Shown: piece after piece, positions 45,183 to 52,700 of the stretch | Layout: every line of letters starts with the position of its first letter | Position numbering within the stretch: position 1 is the stretch's first letter | Assembly: GCF_001613125.1 (NCBI RefSeq) | Contig: NZ_BDBT01000029.1 | Location: 16,104-80,103, forward strand | Direction: 5' to 3' | DNA from: Nocardia shimofusensis NBRC 100134 | Lineage (GTDB): Bacteria > Actinomycetota > Actinomycetes > Mycobacteriales > Mycobacteriaceae | DNA: 64,000 bases | The notes under the pieces: model-generated | The model's database searches: none | Told to the model about the DNA's origin: nothing | What the model saw: the letters and a program-made list of their open reading frames with translations, nothing else | Position numbers and translations under genes: made by a program

Positions 45183-46298
45183 TCAACCCGCGATGGCGAA
45201 ACCGGGTGTCCCGCCGACTTCGCCCGTGGCCAGGATGCGGGTGCGCGCGACCAGCCGGGCGATGGCCCCGGCGACCTCCTCCGTGTACTCGCCGATGACG
45301 CTGTGGCTGCCGCCCTCCACCCGGACCAGCTCGCAGTCGCCGAGTTGGGAGGCCAGCACCACCGAGTGCGCGAACGGCACCACGATGTCGGCCGAGCCCG
45401 CCAGCACCAGCGTCGGCACCGCGCCCAGCCGGTGCAGTCCCTCGATCTCGTCGAAGTGGATGAGCGAGGTGAGGAAACCCGTCATGGTCAGCAGTGGGGT
45501 CTCGTTGAGCATCGTGGTCGCCACCGCGAGCAACCGTGGGCTGATCGTCCTGGTGCCCGCACTCGCCTCGCGCATCAGCGGCTCGAACAGGTGCCGGGAC
45601 AGTCGCTTGGAGGCCTGCATCGCACGGGGCGCGTGCCGGATCGCGGTCTGCAGCGAGGTCACCGTGTAGCGGTGCAGGAACCGGCCGAGGCCGATATCGG
45701 TGAGCCCGGTCGCCGCGCCCGCGATCAGGCCGACCCCGACCACCCGGGTGCCGATGCTCTCGGCGAACAGTCGTGAGTAGGCCAGTAGCACCATCGCGCC
45801 CATCGAATGCCCGACCAGCACGATCGGTCCGGTGGGCGCCACCGCGCGCAGCACGGCGTCGAGATCGTGGGCGAGCTGGTCGATGGTGTAGGTGGCGGGG
45901 TGCCCCTCGCCGGACTCGCCGTGGCCGCGGTGGTCGTAACAGATCATCCGGGCGTCCTCGCCCCATCGCGCCCGCAGCCGTGCGCACAGCAGCGACCACG
46001 ATTCGGTGTGCAGGCAATGGCCGTGGGTGAACACCAGGGTCAGGGGCGCGTCGGCGGATCCGAACACGCGCACCGCGAGCGTGACCCCGTCCTCGGTGCG
46101 CACCGTGAGGGGCCTGCTGTCCGGATCCAGGGCGGCGCGGGAGCGAGCGGATGCGGCGTCGCCGGAGGGCGTGGCGGCGCTGGAGGAGGCGGCACTGGGG
46201 GAGGTGGCGCTGGGGGAGATGGCGCTGGGGGAGATGGCGCTGGGGGAGATGGCGCTGCGGGAGGCGGCGCGCGCTGTGCCGGTGCGGGATACGAACAT
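45183..46298 (-). CDS. Alpha/beta hydrolase with a Ser/Pro repeat at the N-terminus
   Basis: 371 residues. ATG at 46298 with GGGAGAT upstream. Catalytic elements: oxyanion HGHCLHTESW, nucleophile Ser in VGHSMGAM, acid in AGSADIVVP and His in GGSHSVIGEY. It probably hydrolyses an ester or lipid. Residues about 15-50 consist of a repeated ISPSA unit encoded by four near-identical 15-bp repeats (about 46190-46262), followed by an Ala/Ser-rich linker. This extension is not part of the fold and has no signal-peptide character. The true start could lie after the repeats. Confidence 0.88.
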   Translation of the reverse strand: MFVSRTGTARAASRSAISPSAISPSAISPSATSPSAASSSAATPSGDAASARSRAALDPDSRPLTVRTEDGVTLAVRVFGSADAPLTLVFTHGHCLHTESWSLLCARLRARWGEDARMICYDHRGHGESGEGHPATYTIDQLAHDLDAVLRAVAPTGPIVLVGHSMGAMVLLAYSRLFAESIGTRVVGVGLIAGAATGLTDIGLGRFLHRYTVTSLQTAIRHAPRAMQASKRLSRHLFEPLMREASAGTRTISPRLLAVATTMLNETPLLTMTGFLTSLIHFDEIEGLHRLGAVPTLVLAGSADIVVPFAHSVVLASQLGDCELVRVEGGSHSVIGEYTEEVAGAIARLVARTRILATGEVGGTPGFAIAG

Positions 46299-46625
46299 GC
46301 GATCTCCCAGTGGCGTGATCTCCCCGGGGCGGGGCGATGTGCCCGGGATGTCGGTAGCAATTTCCGTCCTGTTAGCCGCTCTAACCGGCTGTTATGCACC
46401 TGATGCGCAACCGCTCCCGGCTCGCTGCCGACCAGTGGACTCTTACCTCGAATCGGGCTTTCTACCAAAATATTGAGTAAAGACTAGAAATATTTAGACA
46501 AGCGTCGCGAAAGGCTGACTCAGCGTTGTCTGTCGATATCTAGTCTTTTTGCTAGCGAGCAGAATATTTCCCTGACCGGAGGATGCTGCGCGGTTCGCCC
46601 GTAATGTTGTGGGGCGCGCGCGGAT
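46299..46625. other. A+T-rich control region of the hydrolase gene
   Basis: 327 bp. From about 46455 to 46575 the sequence is strikingly A+T-rich for this genome (AAATATTTAG, GAATATTTCC, TTTTTGCTAG). It contains a perfect 10-bp inverted repeat, AAAGACTAGA at 46479-46488 and TCTAGTCTTT at 46539-46548. No gene is supported. Confidence 0.6.
46479..46548. promoter_or_regulatory. Widely spaced 10-bp inverted repeat in A+T-rich DNA
   Basis: AAAGACTAGA (46479-46488) and TCTAGTCTTT (46539-46548) are separated by 50 bp, so equivalent points lie about 60 bp apart, near six helical turns. This fits two operator half-sites joined by a looping or bridging regulator, or a nucleoid-protein binding region. 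Confidence 0.5.
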
Positions 46626-47807
46626 TCACACGCTGCGCAGATAGCGGCCGAAATGCGGGACGGTGAAACCGATGGTGCCGCGCTCGGCGGAATAGATCAG
46701 TCCCTTCTTGATCAGCCCGTCGCGGGCCGGGGACAGTGAGGCGGGCTTGCGGCCCAGTTCCGCGGCCACCGCCGAGGTCGCCACCGGGCCGTCGTCGCCG
46801 GACAGGTCGGCCATGGCGCGCATGTACTCGCGTTCGGCCGGGGTGGCGCGTTCGTAACGGGAGCCGAAGAATCCGACCGCCAGCTCCTCCTCGGCCGCGG
46901 GGGCGGCGACCTCGACGTCCTCGGCGGTGATCGGGCTCTCCGGCGCCTGATCCCAGGTCGCCTTGCCGTAGGCCTGCACGAAGTACGGGTAGCCGTCGGC
47001 CTTGCGGTACAGCGCTTCCAGCGCCTCCTCGGTGAACTTCACCTCTTCGCGTTCGGCGGGCGCGAGCAGGGCCTGATCGGCGGATTCGCGGTCCAGCCGG
47101 TCGATCCGGTGATAGCTGAACAGCCGCTCGGAGTAGCTTTTGGAGGCCGAGAGCACGGCGGGCAGATGCGGCAGGCCGGCGCCGACCACGATCAGCGGCG
47201 CGGCCTCCTGGCTGAGCGCGTGGCAGGCGCCGCAGATGGCGGAGATGTCGGCGGGCCCCAGATCCTGCATCTCGTCGATGAAGATCGCCATCCCCACGCC
47301 GATATCACCCGCCAGTGCCGCGGCCTCCTCGAGCAACTCCACCAGATCGATCTCGATGTCGCCGGAGTCGGCCCGGCCTGCCACCGCCGGCACGTCGATG
47401 CCCGGCTGCCAGCGATCGCGCATTCCCTTGTCGGCGGTGGCGCGCAACGCGAAAGCCTTGAGAATGCCGAGGAAATCGTCGACACGTTCGGGATTGCGGT
47501 GCGACATGGCCACCGCCCTGGTCGCCATGTGCAGCGCCGAGGACAGCGGTCTGCGCAACTCCTGATCGGGCCTGGCCTCGATCTTGCCGGTGCCCCACCC
47601 GCGCGAGATCGCCGCGGAGCGAAGCTGATTGAGCAACACCGTCTTCCCGACGCCGCGCAGTCCGGTGAGCACGACGCTGCGTTCGGGCCTACCGCGCGCG
47701 ATCCGTTCCAGCACGATGTCGAAGGCCTGCAACTGCTTGTCGCGCCCGGCGAGTTCGGGCGGGCGCTGGCCGGCTCCTGGTGCATACGGGTTGCGCACGG
47801 GGTCCAT
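46626..47807 (-). CDS. AAA/ORC-type ATPase with winged-helix C-terminus
   Basis: 393 residues. Walker A GLRGVGKT at 49-56, Walker B around residue 175 (AIFIDEMQDL), and sensor-like GAGLPHLPAVL. The C-terminal 80 residues form a winged-helix domain (SAVAAELGRKPASLSPARDGLIKKGLIY). This ORC1/AAA_16-type ATPase is widespread in actinobacteria; the role is not established, possibly DNA-linked stress functions. It is divergent from the small gene at 47929 across 121 bp that includes a CCGAA-GTA-TTCGG palindrome. Confidence 0.85.
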   Translation of the reverse strand: MDPVRNPYAPGAGQRPPELAGRDKQLQAFDIVLERIARGRPERSVVLTGLRGVGKTVLLNQLRSAAISRGWGTGKIEARPDQELRRPLSSALHMATRAVAMSHRNPERVDDFLGILKAFALRATADKGMRDRWQPGIDVPAVAGRADSGDIEIDLVELLEEAAALAGDIGVGMAIFIDEMQDLGPADISAICGACHALSQEAAPLIVVGAGLPHLPAVLSASKSYSERLFSYHRIDRLDRESADQALLAPAEREEVKFTEEALEALYRKADGYPYFVQAYGKATWDQAPESPITAEDVEVAAPAAEEELAVGFFGSRYERATPAEREYMRAMADLSGDDGPVATSAVAAELGRKPASLSPARDGLIKKGLIYSAERGTIGFTVPHFGRYLRSV

Positions 47808-47928
47808 GCCCCGAAACCGTAGCGCGTGCGAGCAGCGAAATCTTCCGAAGTATTCGGCAAGTCGTAGATTTCGCTATCTTGTCCTTGTCGTCCCCGACAC
47901 CAGGTACCGCCGCGCCGATCGGAGGCCC

Positions 47929-48249
47929 ATGTTCGAGGAGTCCGTGTACGAGGAATCCGTCTGTGCGGAATCAGTCCAGGACGAGCCGGTGCCCTCGGAC
48001 GTCGCCGAGGTGATCGAGGCATGGCGGGTGCCCGCGGGCGCGCGCCGGGCGCGGGTGATCAAAGCCGCCCTGCTCGGGGCGCTCGGGCACGAGGACGTGG
48101 GCCCGGAGCTGATCGCCGACCTGGCCATCGGGCCCCTGGTCGAGGCGCTCGCCCAGGTCGAACTGGAACTGGCCGACGCGAGGCGGCGCATCGACGAACT
48201 CGAGCGCGCGTCCGCGAGCGCATCGCGGGCAGGGGATCGGACGCTGTAG
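47929..48249 (+). CDS. Small acidic hypothetical protein with coiled coil
   Basis: 106 residues. ATG at 47929 with GGAGG at 47921-47925. Residues 1-20 repeat a (Y/C)EESV-like unit. Residues 25-70 look helical (DVAEVIEAWRVPAGARRARVIKAALLGAL). The last 35 residues form a coiled coil (EALAQVELELADARRRIDELERA). Family unknown. Divergent from the ATPase gene and possibly its partner. Confidence 0.55.
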   Translation: MFEESVYEESVCAESVQDEPVPSDVAEVIEAWRVPAGARRARVIKAALLGALGHEDVGPELIADLAIGPLVEALAQVELELADARRRIDELERASASASRAGDRTL

Positions 48250-48631
48250 CCGAGTACTCGGGAACCGCCCGGACAGCGTGGTCTCGAATCGAAATGGTGG
48301 GCGTTCGCTGCTGAATCGCGCCGTTGTGGTGCGTGTTCGCATGGTGCGCGCGAGTTGTCCAGGGAATATTCACAAAGCGGCGGAAACACCACCCGCTCCG
48401 CTGGACAAGAGCCGCCGGGCATCGTAATCTTCTCGTGACTTAGTGGAGGGTGTCACTTCGTAAGAGGAGGGCGCCACTGGGTCACCCGCCTTATCGGCTG
48501 TCGGTGCCACCGTGTACCGGCTGCCGTGCCGGACCCACCGCAATCGAGGTGCGGGGCTGTGATTTTCCGCCCCGAGTCCGACAGCGACCCGGTCGGCGGG
48601 GAATGCAGGAAACGATCGGAGACTCAGGTCG
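48250..48631. other. Intergenic region and structured leader before the NlpC/P60 gene
   Basis: 382 bp. The first ~170 bp show nothing recognisable. The part from about 48440 onward is rich in inverted repeats and probably forms the 5' leader of the wall hydrolase gene. See the separate entry for 48497-48585. Confidence 0.5.
48497..48585 (+). promoter_or_regulatory. Candidate structured 5' leader RNA (possible riboswitch)
   Basis: A closing 8-bp helix, GCTGTCGG (48497-48504) with CCGACAGC (48578-48585), encloses at least three hairpins: CCGGC/GCCGG, CCGCA/TGCGG and GGGGC/GCCCC. It lies about 45 bp before the start codon. NlpC/P60 and Rpf genes of actinobacteria are often controlled by ydaO-type c-di-AMP riboswitches. 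The stretch CCGAGTCCGACAGC is reminiscent of the CCGAATCCGTCAGC part of that class, but the typical GAATCC element is not exact. Confidence 0.35.
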
Positions 48632-49273
48632 GTGGGTAAACACAGCTTGCAGCGGGAATCGCGCGTGCCGAATTCCGTGAAGGGTGCTCTTGTCATGGGT
48701 GCGGTCGCCGCCACCGGCGCGATGCCCGCCATCCCGGCAATGGCCGCCACGATCAACATTCCTGGCCTCGGCGACTTCGACGTCCCGGTGCCGCAGGAAT
48801 TCGAGCAGCCCGTCGAGCAGCTCGAGCAGCAGCTTCAGCAGGCCCTGGCCGCGCCCGGCGCGCCGCTGGCCGCGCCGCAACTCCCCCAGTTCACGATGCC
48901 CTCGGCGCCGTTCGTGCAGCAGACGAGCATCGGTGACATCGCCCTCGACGCCGCCAAGACCAAGGTCGGCGCCATGTACTCCTGGGGCGCCGCGGGCCCG
49001 TCCTCCTTCGACTGCTCCGGTCTGGTGAAGTGGGCCTACCGGCAGGCCGGAATCGAACTTCCCCGCACCAGCTTCGAGCAGTCGCACGTCGGCGCTCCGG
49101 TGTCCTTCGAGGAACTGCGTCCCGGCGACATCGTCGTGACCAACGGCGGTGGCCACGTCGGCCTGTACGCGGGCGACGGCAAGCTACTGAACGCGGTCCA
49201 GTCCGGCCAGCCGGTGTCCTACACCCCGCTGCGCCCCGACATGATCGTCACCGCCCGCCGTATCGCGGACTGA
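48632..49273 (+). CDS. NlpC/P60 peptidoglycan hydrolase
   Basis: 213 residues, GTG start with CGGAG 10 bp upstream. The N-terminus has a signal peptide ending near AMA/A (about residue 36). A Glu/Gln-rich helical linker follows (EQPVEQLEQQLQQ), then a C40 papain-like domain with Cys128 (FDCSGLVKW) and His175 (GGGHVGLYAG). It should cleave the D-Glu/mDAP bond of wall peptides, like RipC/RipD-type enzymes. It stands alone behind a structured leader. The S4 gene follows 22 bp later. Confidence 0.92.
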   Translation: MGKHSLQRESRVPNSVKGALVMGAVAATGAMPAIPAMAATINIPGLGDFDVPVPQEFEQPVEQLEQQLQQALAAPGAPLAAPQLPQFTMPSAPFVQQTSIGDIALDAAKTKVGAMYSWGAAGPSSFDCSGLVKWAYRQAGIELPRTSFEQSHVGAPVSFEELRPGDIVVTNGGGHVGLYAGDGKLLNAVQSGQPVSYTPLRPDMIVTARRIAD

Positions 49274-49295
49274 TACCGGTAGCCGACAGGCGCGG

Positions 49296-49691
49296 ATGCC
49301 GCAGCGAGAGCAGAGCGCACCGACACAGGCCAGGGTGGATTCCTGGACGTGGTCGGTGCGGCTGTTTCCCACTCGCTCGGCGGCGGCCGATGCCTGTCGT
49401 GGTGGCCACGTCCGAGTCAACGGGGCCACTGCGAAGCCGGCTCAGCCCGTCCGTCCCGGTGACGAGGTGCGTATCCGCGTCGGTGGCATCGAACGCATCG
49501 TCGTCGTGGAGCGGATCGTCACCAAGCGGGTCGGTGCTCCGATCGCCGCCCAATGCCTGATCGACCGCAGCCCGCCGCCGCCCCCGAAGGAAGTGCTCGC
49601 CGCCATGCCGCGGCGCGATCGCGGGGCCGGTCGTCCCACCAAACGCGAACGCCGCGAAACGGATCGTTTGCTCGGTCGCGACGAGAACTGA
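49296..49691 (+). CDS. S4-domain RNA-binding protein (Hsp15-like)
   Basis: 131 residues. An S4 domain at about residues 12-75 (RVDSWTWSVRLFPTRSAAADACRGGHVRVNG, RPGDEVRI) is followed by a basic C-terminal tail (PRRDRGAGRPTKRERRETDRLLG). This is the Hsp15/YrfH-like layout; E. coli Hsp15 rescues stalled 50S subunits carrying nascent chains. It is convergent with the PKS-like gene; no hairpin is visible in the 29-bp gap. Confidence 0.88.
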   Translation: MPQREQSAPTQARVDSWTWSVRLFPTRSAAADACRGGHVRVNGATAKPAQPVRPGDEVRIRVGGIERIVVVERIVTKRVGAPIAAQCLIDRSPPPPPKEVLAAMPRRDRGAGRPTKRERRETDRLLGRDEN

Positions 49692-49720
49692 GCCGCGCGA
49701 CGAGGTCGAGCCGACAAGGT

Positions 49721-52700
49721 TCAGCTGTCCGAGCCGGTCTCGCCGTTCACCAGCAGATGTGGCGCTCCGCTGCGCAACGCCTGGGTCAGTACGTGCGCGC
49801 CGTGAGCCACCTTCGCCGAGTCGTTGTCCATGGTCGCCATCGCGCCGTCGGACTGCCGGATCTCCCAGCCCAAGGCCAGCACCCGTCTTCGCCGTGACCC
49901 TGCGGCGAGCGCGTCCACGGCCGCCGACGCCGCGGCATAGGCGGCCTGGTTCCGCGCGCCGAGCGCACCGGCCGCCGAGGAGAACAGCAGCACGAAGTCG
50001 ATCGGGTCCGCCGCGGTGAGTTCGAGCAGATGGCGCGCGGCCTCCGCCTTCGGCGCGAAGAGCCGTGCCAGATGATCCTGGGTCACCGCGCCGAGACGGG
50101 TCGGCTCGAAATCCTCCGCGGCGTGCACCACGCCCCGGATGGTCGAGCCGTATTCACGGATGTCGTCCAGCGCGCCCGCCAGTTCGGCGCGGTCGGCCAC
50201 ATCGCAGCGCACCACCACGAACCTGTCCTCGAGCCCGTCCAGCGGTCCGGGGACCGGCCGCGGATCGCGGGTCAGCACGACGACATCGTGGGCGCCCTCA
50301 TCGAGCAGCCACCGCACCGCGATCGCGCCGCGCCGCCCGAGCCCGCCGGTCACGACATAGGTTCCCCCGGGGTCGATCCGCGGCGCGGGCGAGGTGACGG
50401 CCGGAGCCTGCCGGAACCGGCGCACGGCCAGTCCGTCGGTGCCCACCCGCAGGTCGCCCGACCACAACACATCGGTCTCCGACTCACCGGCACCCGAGGC
50501 GCTGGAGCGCGGCTCTCCCGGAGCCGGTGAAGTACCGGTATCCGGTGTGTCGACCAGCGTCCTCGAGCGCCCGCCGCCGGGCGCGTCGATCGTCACCAGG
50601 TCGGCGAGCAGTCCCAGCGCGCGCGGATCGGCGTCGGCCCAGACGACCCGGACGCGCCGTCGCGATTCCAGGCGAAGCGTGCGGGTCAGCGCCGCCACAC
50701 CCCAGGCGGTCGCCGCACCACCGCTGCCGCGCAGGGCCCGACGGGGCAGCACCACGGTCAGGCCCGCCGTTGCGGCAGCGGTTGCGGCACACGTCAGGAC
50801 CTCGTGGGCGCGGGCGAGGGCGGCGGCCGGGTCGGGATCATCGCTGTCCGGCCAGATCAGCACGATCCCGGTCGGCGGGTCCGCGGCCTCGGCGGCTGCC
50901 CAGACCACCTCGCCCGCGGCATCCGGCGTCCTCGCGACGTGCTCGGTGGCGACGGTCAGGTCTGTCGAACGGGCCAGGCGCGCGGCGGTTTCCGAGGCGC
51001 CGACGATCAGCAGGCGCCGTAGCCGGGACGGCGGCGTTCCGTCCGCGCCGGTCGTCGTGGGCAGCCAGACCTGGGTACGGAACGGGGCGATCTCGGTCTG
51101 CCCGTCCCGGGCGGCCGCGTCGCGTTCGGCGAACACGATCCGCACCCCCGACAGTGCCAGCACCGGCACCCCGTCGTCGTCGGTGCCGACGACATCGCCG
51201 GTCAGGCTGTCCGGCCCGCGTTCGCGCACGGTGGCATACGCGCGGGTGACGAGTCGTTCGGCGCCCGCGCCTACCCACACCGCGGAGATCGCGGGCACGC
51301 TCGGATAGGTCCGGTCCGACACGTACTCCTGGGCGGCCGCGACGAGCAGATGCACGCACCCCTCGATGATCGAGACCAGGCTCGCCGCAACGGTTTCCAC
51401 GGTGCCGAAGGCGTGGCCCGCGCCGGTCTCCAATCCGGCGAGCACGCGTCGGCGCGGACCGTAGTCCAGCCGGTGCCTGCGCAGCAGCGTGTAGAAGTTC
51501 GCGCCGCCGAGCTCGCGCATGCGGTGGCGGGCCGAGCGGCCGGTGTCGACCACCCGCATCCAGTCCACGATGTCGGCGGGCGCGGGTCCGGACATCGGAC
51601 GCGCCGACACCACGGGCAGGTCGCCGATATAGGCGCGGATGCCGGCCGGACCGTCGTCGCGGCATTCGATCGCGCCCAGTGCGTCCGGGCCGAGCCGGTC
51701 GTGCACGACGAAGTCGGTCATCATCTCGGCCGGTGCGGCCAGGCGCAACAGCGTGCGCACCCAATACCCGGTGGGCACGAGCGCGATCGTGCCGAGCGCG
51801 TGCTCGCCGGACTCCTCGGCGTCGACCGTGGCGGCGGCACAGTCGGTGACGAGCGGCAGCGGTGACCGGACCGGAGTGCGCCGCCACCGCCGTCGCGGGG
51901 CAGCACCGGTGAACGGTCCATGGCCGGACCACTCCACGAACCGGCCGTCGGCGTGCAGTTCGGCGAGCGCGAGCAGCAGCGCGGTCACCTCGTCGTCGCG
52001 GTCACCGACCGGGTAGGCCGAATTCCGGAATTCCGGATACTCCCGCAGGGCGGTGGTGAGGACCGGATGCGCCGCGAACTCGAGCACCGTTCCCACGCCG
52101 TCGTGCGCCGCCCGTTCCATCGCGGCCGCCAGCTGCACGGCGCCGCCGACCTCCTCGGTCCAGTAGCGGGCATCCGGCGCACTCGTCGAAAAGACCTGTC
52201 CCGCGCGGACAGTCGAGTAGAACGGCAGTCGCGGTGTTGCGAGCCCCCATGGCGCCGGGTGGGCGAGCCGATCGCCGGACCCGCGGGCGCGGTCGCCGCC
52301 TCGGTTCGTCTGGTCGTCACCCCGGCTCGCTTGGTCGCTATCGCGGCTCGTCCGGACGGTGCCGGTGCTCGTCCGGACACCGGCTCGGCCCGCCTGAGTG
52401 CCCATCCGAACGCCGCCCGTGCTCTTCCGGACGGCATCTGCGCTCGCTTGTGCGCCGCCCGTGCTCGTCTGGATGTGGCCTGTGCTCGCCTGTGCGCCGC
52501 TGATCACACTCGTGTGCTCGGTCTCCGGTACCACTGGATCGGAGTCGGTGCGTTCGAGAAGCGTGACCGACAGGCCGCGCCGTTCCGCGCGGCGCGCGAT
52601 GGTCTCCACCTGGCGCGGCTCGCCGCGCACGAGGACCGAGCGCGGGCCGTGCATCGCGGCGACGGTGACCGCCGGACGCAACGGCTCGATCAGCCGCGCC

